32,243 nt of DNA from Halanaerobiales bacterium (GCA_018399995.1 JAGYMU010000013.1:1-32243), one strand, 5' to 3'; counted from the stretch's first letter, positions 8,783 to 20,768 are shown. The notes: generated by a model from the letters alone, not told the origin. A program made the numbers and translations.

Positions 8783-11700
8783 TTAAAATTCAATATTTGC
8801 CTCCAATAAAAATCTATAATCATCTTCCCCATACCAGCCGCCTTCTAAGTTTAAATATTCATTAATATTGTACTCAAAAGAAATCTCACCACTGCTGATT
8901 TCAGGGGAATAGGTTCCTATATATTGTAGATATAGATCATCTGTAAGTTCTTTTCCTAAGTAGATAGTAATTTCACGTTCTCCTGCTAGAGAATATGTAT
9001 CTATCTCAAAGCGGTCCAGTTCAAATATTTTTTGTAAATTCCTCTCTAACTTCTGTATAAATTCTAGTTGGAGCTTTTCTCCTATAAATCTAAATAACTC
9101 CGATTCGACTATAGAGCCAGGCCCAACTCCTTCTTCAGATGTAAAGCCCCTTAACCCTCCTTTGCGGGTAAGTAAGGCTATTATTCTCTCCTGTGGTAAT
9201 TCGGGTTTTGAGCCAAAACTAATATTTAGATTATCAGCAGGACCATCCACATATATATAGATCTTAACACCGCTATTCATAGTAGAACCCACCAGATGAA
9301 TGGAAGGTATGTTATCACTATATCTATCAAAGTCAGCATTGACAATATCTACAATAAATTTATTATTATAATAATCAAGACTTCCCTCATTACTATTTAG
9401 CTTACCAATAAATATTAATTCATTTTCCAGATAATTAAACTCCAAACTCCCTCCTTCCACTTTTATATCTATATTCTCATCTCTAAAATAAACATCTTTT
9501 CCGGGAATTAGATTTAGCTTTAACTGGGGTTCGAAATAACTAATTTGCCCATTTTCATTTGAAACAGGCCAATTTAAATCACTATTAACTATAAAATCAT
9601 GAATAGTTAGATCACCCTCTATAAGTGGCTTATTGAACTCATTAATTACTTTTATTTTGGGGTCAAACTTACCATTAAATGAGCCCCGGTCCAAGGAAAA
9701 AGATTCCCCGGTTAATTTTATATCCCAGAAATTCTTTCTATCTATGTAATTTATATTACCGCTTAACTCAAAACTACCTTCATCATATTGACCAGAAAAA
9801 TCTTTGAGATTAATAGCGTTTTCATCAAAAAATAACTGTCCTTTTAATTTTTCTATAGATTTGATATTTTTCATGAGGAGTTCAGATATATCTATATTTA
9901 TTTGGCCATCAACATCTGGTTTTTCTATATCACCTTTTAAAACTACCTTTCCATCTAAACTCCCCTTTAGGCTTTCAACATCTCTGTTTACTCCATCCAT
10001 ATGGTTTAATTTATAATTTTCTATATCCATGTTAAGTTCTGAGATTTGTTTTGTCAAAAGATTGAGAGCACCGTTAACTTCAATTGTCTGGCTCTCTTTT
10101 TGCTGTAGAGTCTGGTTGATCTCAAGAGTGCCATCAGTATAATAACAAAAACTACCCTTTATATCACTTAATTTTAAACCCATTACATCTAGATTTTCTA
10201 AACTGGTCTCGAGACTAATTTCATAATCCTTTCTTGTCCCCTGCATTTCTACCTGAAAGTTGAGATCACCCTGATACTCGATATCATAATCAATGGGTTC
10301 TGGTAATTTGAACAGGCTTAAGGGTAGTTTGCGTCCTGTTGTTTTTAAATCAATTTTTTCCCCTATCTCACCTTCAATATCTAAGAGCTTTACTTGATCA
10401 TTAAAAACCGATAATCTTATCTCTGCCTCGGGATATTCAATTCTTCCACCCAGCTTTAAATTACCATTGATTGCATAGTCCAAATCATATGGAATGTCAT
10501 AGTCTACAACATTTAATATATCCCTTAGATAACCTCGGTCAGTATAAATTTCCATATTTAAATTTTGCTCTTCACTTAAATTAGAAATCATGCCTGTAAT
10601 ATTATAAATCGAAGAATTACTTTTAGCCTTAATATCCTTAAACCTTATTGTATCATCATTATAGGTTATTTGACCAGAAAAATTATCTGCCATTAATCTA
10701 TTATAATTGAAATTATCTGATAAAAAACTCATCTTAATTTCTGGATCGCTAATATTACCATCTACTTTTCCTTCTATAACAAAAATCCCCCTAGCATTAT
10801 TGTCTAATCCTAGTAAAGCAATATTAAAATTATTAGCTTTGAAATCTAAAGCAATATTATTTTCTTCATAAAGACCTTCAACGATAAGATGAATATTATC
10901 TTTTATTATAACACCGTTTTTTAATTCAAAAACATTGTTTTTTAAAAACCAGCTGATGTCTGTTTTTAACTGATCCAACTCATATATTTTTTTATTAATT
11001 TCAATTTGAGTATTTTCTGAAATAATATGGCCTTCTGCTTTTAAATCATTTATTATGCCTGTCAGTTGTAAATCAAATTGAAATCCACCTATAAGCGGTA
11101 GGTCAAAATTTATGAATTTTTCTAATTTACCATAGTCAATAATAGCTGTCTTTAGTGATAAATCAACTGCCGATTCTGTTAATTTTAAATTGTCGGCAAT
11201 ATCTAAACTACCCATTCCTATAATTTTCTCACCTTCAATATTAAAACTTAGATCTTTTACATTTATCTTTTTCTTTAAATAAGAAAAGTCTAATAAGATT
11301 TCTTCAACCTCATAATCTTGATAGGTTAAACGGCTGCTTGTAATTTGTCCTTTGATCAGAGGATTATTTAATTCTCCCTCTATTACAGCACTAATATCTA
11401 TTACATTTTTTCCATCTAATTTTAATTCAAAATGATCATTAAGAGGATGAAGCTTCACATCTTTGCCTTCCAGTTTAACACAAATACTGTCATCTTTTAA
11501 ATCTATTTCTCCGAATAAATCCAATTCCTCTTTTAAAAAATTTATCTTACCATCCTCAATATATATTTTTTTATCAGTATATAATAAGTGGCTGTTTAAT
11601 TTATTAACTCCATTTTTACTCAGTATATTGGCCTGATCTGGATAAAAATTAAATTCAGCCTCTGCAATATATTTTTTTGTCCTGTTCGAACCAGTAGTTG

Positions 11701-13144
11701 TGAGATTGAAATCCAGCTTTCCTCTTAAATATTGTTTCAGATTATATCGATTATCAGAAATGAGATCCCGTATAATTTTGTCATCATAATATATACCAGG
11801 CTGGATACCTTCAGCCTTAATGTCCATTTGATAATAACCATCTGTAATCTGGTATAACCCCGTTAATTTAAGGCTGGCTCCAGACAAAGTCTTTAAATTC
11901 AGCTGATCAAGATAAACGCTATTTTGTAAATAACGCAGCTCAGCCGAAACATCTTCAAATCGATGTTCCATAACCTTAAGCTGCTCAAGATTGATTTTAG
12001 AAATGATATTTATATCACTAAAATCTCCATCAAAATCTGCCTTCAATTCACCTTCTGCAGAAAAGCTATATGCTAACTCTTCCTTTAAAAAATTATTTAA
12101 ATAGTTACTATCTATTTTAAAATCGTTACTGATTAATTTGCCACTGTAGTGTTTATCTTTAAGATCATAAACAGCTTCAAAATTATATTCCACATCATCT
12201 AAATACAGGTCTAAATTTTCTAAAAATACCTTATCCTGTTCAGAATCTAAATAAAGAGATGCCTCCTGCAGCTTAATATTTTTTTGAACAGAATCCGACT
12301 TCAGTTTTAAGTTAAACTGAGTATCTTTTATTTTGATATTAGATTGATAATTTAGGATCTCTTCTTTCCATCCTGCCAAATGAAAATCAAGGCTGGCTGA
12401 TCCTCGAATATCAGCTATCTGATAATCTGGAATTTCTTTTTTTATAAAATCTGTAATTAGAACATCAAATTCAGATATATTCAGTTCGCTATTTTTAAAG
12501 TATAAATCCCAGCTTTCATTATTTAATTCAGCTGAGATCTTAAAATTATCTGTAGTAATTTTTCCTAATTCCAATTTATCATAAAGCGGCCCTTTAAGAT
12601 CAAAACCTTTTTTGACTTCAACTGCAATATGTTTTCGCCCACTGTTAATTTTCATTGCTGAGTTTAGAGAATTAACCTGATAAAATTGATCAGCAAGTAT
12701 TAAATTAATCCTACCATCTTTAATATCAACATATAACTGATCTGTTTGATTAAATAAAATATCTTTGATCTCCATAAAAGATAACTGCTCACTTTGTCTT
12801 TGTTCTTTTGCTTCATAGGTAAGCTCTGGTTTCTCAAGATAAACATTTTTAATAATTTTGGCAGCTTTTTCTGAGTTAGCTAGATAATCAAACAATGAAT
12901 AATCCATTCTTACTTTTTGAGCTGTAAGTTCAAAATTATCCCCATTTATAATAAAATCCTCTATTTTTATTTGATTAAGAGGCCATAGATTAACTTTTGA
13001 ATATACTATCTCATATCCGCTCTCTTCCTCAAGATAACTTACAATTGTATTTTGAGGGTCAAGAGTGAAATCTCTATAGAAAAAATAACCCGCAGCGAGG
13101 ATTAATATCGTTAAAGTTAGTATTAAAATATTTCTATATTTCAT
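8783..13144 (-). CDS. tamB: TamB-family translocation/assembly (AsmA-like) protein
   Basis: TamB spans the periplasm and is implicated in outer-membrane protein assembly and phospholipid transport between the membranes. The protein has about 1450 residues: an N-terminal inner-membrane anchor (about 8-24), a very long run of beta-strand sequence with recurring patterns such as LDGKVVLKGDIEKPDV and IKLTGE (the beta-helical groove), and a C-terminal DUF490-type domain (about the last 350 residues) containing PADNLNISFGSKPELPQE, RIIALLTRKG and the end strand EITIYLGKELTDDLYLQY. I chose ATG at 13144 because GGAGG lies 6 bases before it; the longer ATG at 13150 would have the Shine-Dalgarno touching it. 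It is directly upstream of bamA, the same pairing as tamA-tamB in Proteobacteria, where TamA is a BamA paralogue. Confidence 0.92.
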   Translation of the reverse strand: MKYRNILILTLTILILAAGYFFYRDFTLDPQNTIVSYLEEESGYEIVYSKVNLWPLNQIKIEDFIINGDNFELTAQKVRMDYSLFDYLANSEKAAKIIKNVYLEKPELTYEAKEQRQSEQLSFMEIKDILFNQTDQLYVDIKDGRINLILADQFYQVNSLNSAMKINSGRKHIAVEVKKGFDLKGPLYDKLELGKITTDNFKISAELNNESWDLYFKNSELNISEFDVLITDFIKKEIPDYQIADIRGSASLDFHLAGWKEEILNYQSNIKIKDTQFNLKLKSDSVQKNIKLQEASLYLDSEQDKVFLENLDLYLDDVEYNFEAVYDLKDKHYSGKLISNDFKIDSNYLNNFLKEELAYSFSAEGELKADFDGDFSDINIISKINLEQLKVMEHRFEDVSAELRYLQNSVYLDQLNLKTLSGASLKLTGLYQITDGYYQMDIKAEGIQPGIYYDDKIIRDLISDNRYNLKQYLRGKLDFNLTTTGSNRTKKYIAEAEFNFYPDQANILSKNGVNKLNSHLLYTDKKIYIEDGKINFLKEELDLFGEIDLKDDSICVKLEGKDVKLHPLNDHFELKLDGKNVIDISAVIEGELNNPLIKGQITSSRLTYQDYEVEEILLDFSYLKKKINVKDLSFNIEGEKIIGMGSLDIADNLKLTESAVDLSLKTAIIDYGKLEKFINFDLPLIGGFQFDLQLTGIINDLKAEGHIISENTQIEINKKIYELDQLKTDISWFLKNNVFELKNGVIIKDNIHLIVEGLYEENNIALDFKANNFNIALLGLDNNARGIFVIEGKVDGNISDPEIKMSFLSDNFNYNRLMADNFSGQITYNDDTIRFKDIKAKSNSSIYNITGMISNLSEEQNLNMEIYTDRGYLRDILNVVDYDIPYDLDYAINGNLKLGGRIEYPEAEIRLSVFNDQVKLLDIEGEIGEKIDLKTTGRKLPLSLFKLPEPIDYDIEYQGDLNFQVEMQGTRKDYEISLETSLENLDVMGLKLSDIKGSFCYYTDGTLEINQTLQQKESQTIEVNGALNLLTKQISELNMDIENYKLNHMDGVNRDVESLKGSLDGKVVLKGDIEKPDVDGQINIDISELLMKNIKSIEKLKGQLFFDENAINLKDFSGQYDEGSFELSGNINYIDRKNFWDIKLTGESFSLDRGSFNGKFDPKIKVINEFNKPLIEGDLTIHDFIVNSDLNWPVSNENGQISYFEPQLKLNLIPGKDVYFRDENIDIKVEGGSLEFNYLENELIFIGKLNSNEGSLDYYNNKFIVDIVNADFDRYSDNIPSIHLVGSTMNSGVKIYIYVDGPADNLNISFGSKPELPQERIIALLTRKGGLRGFTSEEGVGPGSIVESELFRFIGEKLQLEFIQKLERNLQKIFELDRFEIDTYSLAGEREITIYLGKELTDDLYLQYIGTYSPEISSGEISFEYNINEYLNLEGGWYGEDDYRFLLEANIEF

Positions 13145-13197
13145 ATACATCCTCCAGCTCTCTTAAAAATATTAAAAGCCGTATTATTGCATGTACA

Positions 13198-15003
13198 TCA
13201 TTCCTTACTAAGTTTTGGTATATTAGTCTCTTTCTCATTGTCCGGTTTCTCTTTAATCTCAAAATCAAGGGTTAAATTGCCTTCCAAAACATAATCCGTA
13301 TAGATCTTCTTTTTGATTTCAGGCTTTCCCTCTGGCTCAGCAGTCTCTGGTTGATCATCACCGTCGTCAGTTTCATTTGCTTGAACATCATTAGAATCTT
13401 CTACTTCAGAGCCCTCTGCTTTTTCTTCAATTCCAGCCTGATCTTGTGAAATGAAAGCCGGATAAACCTGTAATGTTATTTCATTATTCATAGGTGCTTC
13501 TAAATAGTCTTCAATTAACTCTTCGAAACTTTTATAACCTTCAATAACAGCCCGGTTCATATCATTCTCTTCTTCTTGATCATCTCTACTATTAAGTAGA
13601 TTACCATAACCAGCACTCAAAGTTAGGGTAGCCCTTCCAATATTTATATCTTCAGGTATCTCTATTGATAATTCTCTGCTGACTGAATTTGCTCGATATG
13701 GCCTGAGAACTACCTTTAGATATAAAGTGTCACCTGGATAAATATCTTTATCTAATATTTCTGCCTCTTCTATTAAAGCAATATCATCGGTTTTATCTAC
13801 CTCTATATTTACTTTGATATCAAATATATTTATTTCTTTAAACGAATTTCGTACAATTAAATCCATCAGCCTGTTATAATCAATAAGAGTTGCTACAGCA
13901 ATATCATTATTACTGTAATACATGTTCCCCTTTTCTATCTTTCCTTCCGGTAGATTTGAACCTGTAATAGCAATATTAACCTTGGAAGTTCCTTCACCTA
14001 TCCTGTCTAATGTGCTGTCTATAGACTCTAAAATAATACTACTGCCTAACTCCCTTAACATTTTATCATCATTAACAATCTGGGTTCTTACTACCCGACT
14101 CGTTTTTAAGCTATTATCTTTAACCTCAACTGTCAGTGGTATGATATTAGGAAATTGATTTATTCTTCCCAAAATACCTGCGTTTCTATCACTTTGAACA
14201 GTTCCCAGCAGCTCATCAAGAGGACTACCAACTTTAAACGGCTGACTCTGGCTGGGGATGATGGCATCAATATAAGCGCCACTCATCAAATAATTACTTT
14301 CTCCTTTATTTAAAAATGGATGGCCAAAAGCATATAGATAACCCTTATCAACAAGTGTGACTGTACCAATAGAAGCAACACTCACGTCACCTCTTATTAG
14401 TTGAACAGCAACAGCACTACCTGCTTTTAACTTAAAATCTTCATTGGTATTAAGATGGTGACTTGCACTCAAGCCACTAATAATACGATTATCTTTTATA
14501 GCTAAGCCATCTTTTAAATTCTCTAGCGATCTTCCACTTAATCCAGCCACCATGATAGGTGTCTGTACCGTATTTAATTCATCATAAAAAGACAGATCTT
14601 CTACTTGCTTTTTTAAATCTAACATTTCCTGTATGGGCGTAACCAGGGCATATTTATGCTCTGAATTCTCCCATTTGTAACTGATTGCTCCAGCCAGTTT
14701 TCCCTCTATATATACCGGACTTCCACTCATTCCAGAAGCAATTCCGCCTATCTGGTCAATTTTATCACCAAAGGCCTTAATTAATATCAAATTAGATTTA
14801 ATCCTCTGTCCTTTAACAATATTAATAACCTCTACTGGAAACTCTTCTATCTCTGTACCTGCAAACACAGTTTTAGCAATACCTTTCTGTCCGGCCTGCA
14901 GTTTATCGATTGAAATTATCGAGGGATTTTCTGCTAAAACATTGGTGCTTAAAATTGTTAGAAATAATAATATAACAAACAAGGTTTTTATATGTTTATT
15001 CAA
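13198..15003 (-). CDS. Secreted SpoIVB-type (S55) serine protease-like protein with reversed motif order
   Basis: This 601-residue protein has a signal peptide (cleavage likely after VLA, residue 24). Residues about 34-115 match the C-terminal half of the SpoIVB S55 domain, with GGIASGMSGSPVYIEGKLAG (Ser93 candidate nucleophile; Asp80 or Asp83 candidate acid). Residues about 211-282 match the N-terminal half, with GTVTLVDKGYLYAFGHPFLN (His228) and LLGTVQSDRNAGILGRI. In B. subtilis SpoIVB the His block precedes the Ser block, so here the order is reversed. The C-terminus (about 530-601) is acidic and low in complexity. It starts with TTG at 15003, 30 bases after mreB, and is followed by tamB. 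A periplasmic envelope protease is a reasonable inference; the substrate is unknown. Confidence 0.82.
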   Translation of the reverse strand: MNKHIKTLFVILLFLTILSTNVLAENPSIISIDKLQAGQKGIAKTVFAGTEIEEFPVEVINIVKGQRIKSNLILIKAFGDKIDQIGGIASGMSGSPVYIEGKLAGAISYKWENSEHKYALVTPIQEMLDLKKQVEDLSFYDELNTVQTPIMVAGLSGRSLENLKDGLAIKDNRIISGLSASHHLNTNEDFKLKAGSAVAVQLIRGDVSVASIGTVTLVDKGYLYAFGHPFLNKGESNYLMSGAYIDAIIPSQSQPFKVGSPLDELLGTVQSDRNAGILGRINQFPNIIPLTVEVKDNSLKTSRVVRTQIVNDDKMLRELGSSIILESIDSTLDRIGEGTSKVNIAITGSNLPEGKIEKGNMYYSNNDIAVATLIDYNRLMDLIVRNSFKEINIFDIKVNIEVDKTDDIALIEEAEILDKDIYPGDTLYLKVVLRPYRANSVSRELSIEIPEDINIGRATLTLSAGYGNLLNSRDDQEEENDMNRAVIEGYKSFEELIEDYLEAPMNNEITLQVYPAFISQDQAGIEEKAEGSEVEDSNDVQANETDDGDDQPETAEPEGKPEIKKKIYTDYVLEGNLTLDFEIKEKPDNEKETNIPKLSKE

Positions 15004-15033
15004 ATTATCAAATCCCTTCCGATTTATTTGCCT

Positions 15034-16050
15034 TTACAACATATCACTGGAAATTAAAATGTCTTTTAAGTTCTCAAGCTCTTCTAATGCAATACCTGTT
15101 CCCTCTGCCACGCAGGATAAAGGTGACTCGGCGGAAAAAACGGGGATTTGTGTCTCTTTAGATATTAAAGTATCCAAACCATGTAGTAAAGAACCTCCCC
15201 CAGTTAGTACAACTCCCTTATCCATAATATCTGAGGATAACTCGGGTGGGGTTTGTTCTAATACGTGTCTTACGCTTTCTATTATAGTAGTAATATTTTC
15301 TTTAAAAGCCTCCACGGTCTCCATAGAACTGATGGTTAGATTTTTGGGCATACCAGTCATCAAATTTCTGCCCCTCATCTCATACTCTCTGCTTTCTCCA
15401 TCTATCCAGGCTGAACCAATTTCCATTTTAACTTCTTCAGCTGTTTTCTCACCAATCACCATATTATATTTATTCCTTATGTAGCGAACGAGGGCTTCAT
15501 CAAATTTGTCTCCACCAATCCTTAAAGATTCACTTACTACAATCCCCCCCATAGATATTACGGCAATTTCAGTTGTACCTCCACCTATATCTATAACCAT
15601 ACTACCGTCCGGTTCTTCTACTTTTAGACCAGAACCAATCGCAGCAGCCAACGGTTCTTCAATAAGATAGGTATTCCTGGAACCAACCTGGGAAGCAGCA
15701 TCCATGACGGCCCTTTTCTCCACACCGGTAATCCCTTCTGGAATACAAATCATGATCGTTGGTTTAAATAAAAATCTCTGTTTTACAACTTTAGAAATGA
15801 AATGTTTTAGCATTAACTCCGTTACTTCGAAATCGGCAATAACACCATCTTTTAAAGGCCTTGTAGCTACAATATTACCTGGGGTACGGCCTAACATTCG
15901 TCTTGCCTCTTTACCCACAGCCAATACTTTATCATTGTTTTTGTCAATAGCCACAACAGATGGTTCCTGTATTACTATGCCTTTGCCCTTTTCATATATC
16001 AATATATTAGCCGTGCCTAGATCAATTCCTATTTTTTTTGACAACCCCAT
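15034..16050 (-). CDS. mreB: Rod-shape actin-like protein MreB/Mbl
   Basis: MreB forms membrane-bound filaments that guide lateral cell-wall synthesis. The 338-residue length is typical. Actin-fold motifs: phosphate-1 GIDLGTANILIY at 8-19, phosphate-2 DIGGGTTEIAVIS at 154-166 and the adenosine motif VVLTGGGSLLHGLD near 282-295. GGAGG lies 10 bases before the ATG. No mreC or mreD follows; the next gene is the S55 protein 30 bases downstream, so mreB appears to head the outer-membrane block. Its place near murA recalls mbl of B. subtilis, so it may be Mbl-like in orthology. Confidence 0.96.
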   Translation of the reverse strand: MGLSKKIGIDLGTANILIYEKGKGIVIQEPSVVAIDKNNDKVLAVGKEARRMLGRTPGNIVATRPLKDGVIADFEVTELMLKHFISKVVKQRFLFKPTIMICIPEGITGVEKRAVMDAASQVGSRNTYLIEEPLAAAIGSGLKVEEPDGSMVIDIGGGTTEIAVISMGGIVVSESLRIGGDKFDEALVRYIRNKYNMVIGEKTAEEVKMEIGSAWIDGESREYEMRGRNLMTGMPKNLTISSMETVEAFKENITTIIESVRHVLEQTPPELSSDIMDKGVVLTGGGSLLHGLDTLISKETQIPVFSAESPLSCVAEGTGIALEELENLKDILISSDML

Positions 16051-16190
16051 AAATTAATTTACCTCCTTATGCAGTTTAAAAAATTATTGTTTATATAAAT
16101 CAAAAATATATTTAATCATATGGCTCTTCGCTAATTTATATGGAAAATCTTTTTTATATCTAATTTTACATATATTTTTAAATATAAAAA

Positions 16191-16320
16191 CTTAGTACAA
16201 TACCAAGATACAGACCACAACAGCTTCAATTTATATTAAATTACAAAACAGAAAATATAAATAGAAAATAAAAAATTAGGAACAGAGATATATCGATCTG
16301 TAGATTGCTCTTGTACTAAG
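16191..16320. repeat. Perfect 10-base inverted repeat pair, arms 110 bases apart
   Basis: CTTAGTACAA at 16191-16200 and its exact reverse complement TTGTACTAAG at 16311-16320. The arms are too far apart for a simple hairpin and could be paired protein-binding half sites or the ends of an eroded element. Chance is also possible in AT-rich sequence, although the arms are richer in G and C than their surroundings. Confidence 0.5.
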
Positions 16321-16383
16321 CCTTCCTGAATCTTTATCAATTTATCCAACATTTTAACTAACTCTTTATTTGATTGTAATTTG

Positions 16384-16422
16384 TTAAAAATTAAAATCCC
16401 AAAATTGAAGACACAGGATTTT
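16384..16422 (-). terminator. Weak possible terminator after murA
   Basis: On the minus strand AAAATCC (16422-16416) can pair with GGATTTT (16399-16393), followed by AATTTTT. The loop is about 16 bases and the stem has only two GC pairs, so termination would be inefficient. Confidence 0.3.
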
Positions 16423-16436
16423 TAAATGCTTTTTGC

Positions 16437-17684
16437 CTATTCCACTCTTTTAATATCTGCTCCCAGACCATATAATTTTTTCTCTATGCCTTCATACCCT
16501 CTTTCCACATGATGAATTTTTCTAATCTCTGAACTACCCTCTCCAATCAAGGCCGCAAGGATCAGAGCGGCCCCTGCCCTTAAATCAGTAACCGTTACTT
16601 CAGCTCCAGATAAATCACTGGCTCTGATAAGGGCACTGTGACCATCTATAGTTATATCTGCACCCATCCTTTTTAATTCATCTACATGCATAAATCTGTT
16701 TTCCCAGACTGTTTCTTTAATAATGCTCGTACCATCAGTTTGTGTTAATAGGACCATAATCTGTGACTGGAGATCAGTTGGAAAACCAGGATAGGGAAGT
16801 GTTTTGACATCGACTGAATCCAATCGCCCATTACCACTTACCCTTACTCCAGAGATATCTTCTTTTATTTCTAAACCCATCTCATGCAATTTTGCTATCA
16901 GGGATTTGATGTGTTCAGTTAAAACATTCTTAACAAATACATCTCCCCTTGTCAGGGCAGCAGCAATCATAAATGTACCCGCCTCAATGCGATCCGGGAT
17001 AATTCTGTGTTCCCGACCTTCTAAACTATCAACTCCTTCGATCTTAATTATATCAGTACCAGCTCCCTTTATTTTAGCTCCCATTACAGTTAAGAAATTA
17101 GCTAAATCAACCAGTTCTGGTTCACGAGCAGCATTTTCTATTATAGTCTTACCCTCTGCCCTACTGGCAGCTAACATAATATTGATAGATGCACCTACAC
17201 TGGGATAGTCAAGATATATTTTATCTCCCACTAATTTATTGGCCTTAAGCTCCACAATCCCATGGTTTAATGACACATCTGCCCCTAAAGCTTTAAAGCC
17301 CTTGAGGTGTAAATCGATCGGCCTATTACCGATATTACAACCTCCTGGTAAAGAGGTCCTGGCCTCTCCATTTTTAGCGAGCATTACTCCTAAAATATAG
17401 TAGGATGCCCTCAATTTTTTAGCTAGCTCTTTATCTGTCTCATAAGTATTTAAACTTCCAGGATCTATTTCAACTGAATGTCCGCTCTGTTTAACATCGG
17501 CGCCCATCCTTCTTATTATTTCACATAAATTAGTAACATCTCTCAATATTGGAATATCTTTCAATTTACTGGGTGTATCTGCTAATAAAGTTGCTGCTAT
17601 TATAGGTAAAGCAGCATTTTTTGCACCATTTATTTTAACCAAACCTTCTAAAGAGTTACCTCCATTGACAATAAATTTGGACAA
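16437..17684 (-). CDS. murA: UDP-N-acetylglucosamine 1-carboxyvinyltransferase MurA
   Basis: MurA transfers enolpyruvate from PEP to UDP-GlcNAc, the first committed step of peptidoglycan synthesis. I chose TTG at 17684 because GGAG lies 8 bases before it, inside the first codons of the longer ATG frame that begins at 17702. With this start the substrate-binding Lys is Lys22 in NGAKNAALP and the catalytic Cys is Cys116 in PGGCNIGNRPIDLH, almost identical to E. coli numbering (22 and 115). The catalytic Cys is present, so fosfomycin sensitivity would be expected from family knowledge. About 416 residues is the usual length. It is transcribed from its own promoter upstream. Confidence 0.96.
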   Translation of the reverse strand: MSKFIVNGGNSLEGLVKINGAKNAALPIIAATLLADTPSKLKDIPILRDVTNLCEIIRRMGADVKQSGHSVEIDPGSLNTYETDKELAKKLRASYYILGVMLAKNGEARTSLPGGCNIGNRPIDLHLKGFKALGADVSLNHGIVELKANKLVGDKIYLDYPSVGASINIMLAASRAEGKTIIENAAREPELVDLANFLTVMGAKIKGAGTDIIKIEGVDSLEGREHRIIPDRIEAGTFMIAAALTRGDVFVKNVLTEHIKSLIAKLHEMGLEIKEDISGVRVSGNGRLDSVDVKTLPYPGFPTDLQSQIMVLLTQTDGTSIIKETVWENRFMHVDELKRMGADITIDGHSALIRASDLSGAEVTVTDLRAGAALILAALIGEGSSEIRKIHHVERGYEGIEKKLYGLGADIKRVE

Positions 17685-17780
17685 TTTATATGCTCCTTTC
17701 ATTACTGAAAAAAATCTCTATATAATAAATTCTATATATAATTCAAAACACCTGCATGCAAGGCCTGTACATTCTTAGTT

Positions 17781-17809
17781 AGAATATCATAATTTTTGTT
17801 TTTTTTCAA
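17781..17809 (-). promoter_or_regulatory. Sigma-A-type promoter for murA
   Basis: Minus strand TTGAAA (17809-17804), a 17-base spacer, then TATTCT (17786-17781), about 97 bases upstream of the murA TTG. The leader contains the 8-base palindrome TGCATGCA near 17753-17760. Hexamers and spacing are good. Confidence 0.7.
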
Positions 17810-17884
17810 CAAATAGGGTTGCTAATTATCCTCTTATTATAGCCTTAAAAAATTATATAAATAATTATCAGTAACTGAGCATAA

Positions 17885-17911
17885 GAAAAAAAGCCCCATA
17901 ACCTGGGACTT
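17885..17911 (-). terminator. Intrinsic terminator of the ATPase operon
   Basis: On the minus strand AAGTCCC (17911-17905), loop AGGTTAT, GGGGCTT (17897-17891) and then a run of T (plus-strand A from 17890). It has a seven-pair stem including one G-T pair and lies 11 bases after the atpC stop. Confidence 0.85.
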
Positions 17912-17922
17912 AAATATCTATA

Positions 17923-18348
17923 CTAATAATATTGGCTGCTGTGCTTGTCTGCCGCTTTAATCCGGGCTATTGCCCTTTCCATAGCACCTTCAGCTCTCGC
18001 ATGATCAATTTTAGCGCTGGATTCTCTTAATCTTTCTTCAGCCCTCTCTTTTGCCTCTTTTGCTCTGTCAAGATCTATGTTTTCCGACAGCTCGGCAGTT
18101 CGAGCCACTATATTAACCTGATCAGGTTTAACATCCATAATACCCTCACTGATTGAGATAAATCTTTCTTTATCATCCATAACAGCCCTGATAACTCCCG
18201 TTTTTAGAGCAGTTATCAAGGGAGCATGTCTTGGTAAAATTCCTATAAGACCATCTACAGCCGGGGCCTCTAGAACATTTACTTCCTCTTTAAACACGGT
18301 TTTTTTCGGTGTTATAATCTCTAATACTATTTTCTTTTTAGGAGCCAT
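17923..18348 (-). CDS. atpC: F1Fo ATP synthase epsilon subunit
   Basis: Epsilon links the gamma stalk to the c ring and can inhibit ATP hydrolysis. The 141 residues have an N-terminal beta-sandwich (about 1-90, with [20 protein letters not shown]) and a C-terminal helical hairpin (about 98-138, with the Ala/Glu/Arg-rich stretch [19 protein letters not shown]). It is the last gene of the atp operon. The ATG is 2 bases after the atpD stop with AAAAGGTG upstream, and an intrinsic terminator follows the gene. Confidence 0.96.
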   Translation of the reverse strand: MAPKKKIVLEIITPKKTVFKEEVNVLEAPAVDGLIGILPRHAPLITALKTGVIRAVMDDKERFISISEGIMDVKPDQVNIVARTAELSENIDLDRAKEAKERAEERLRESSAKIDHARAEGAMERAIARIKAADKHSSQYY

Positions 18349-18350
18349 TT

Positions 18351-20703
<2,353 letters not shown>

Positions 20704-20768
20704 AGACATTCACCTCAATTTTAAAGGCCGTTTACCTTTGATTTATTAATTTTAATATCTTTTTACTC

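Larger units (their letters stand above)
16051..16436. other. Gene-free AT-rich gap between murA and mreB
   Basis: This is the only stretch above 300 bases without a convincing gene. It is very AT-rich and must contain the mreB leader if mreB has its own promoter, but many AT-rich candidate hexamers are present and none stands out. It holds the mreB Shine-Dalgarno, a pair of 10-base inverted repeats and a weak terminator-like hairpin just after murA. A 38-codon minus-strand frame (16352-16236) has no proper ribosome binding site. Confidence 0.7.

Noticed and set aside
13198-15003. Calling the S55 protein SpoIVB itself
   Set aside because: SpoIVB has a PDZ domain and His-before-Ser order; this protein has neither, is longer, and lies in an outer-membrane gene block.
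16236-16352. 38-codon minus-strand frame with a hydrophobic end in the murA-mreB gap
   Set aside because: It has no usable Shine-Dalgarno before its ATG, AT-rich composition like the surrounding non-coding DNA and no recognisable family.
20710-20768. Hairpin AAAGG-TAAACGG-CCTTT between atpA and atpG as a terminator
   Set aside because: The stem has only five pairs and no following T run; the operon clearly continues.
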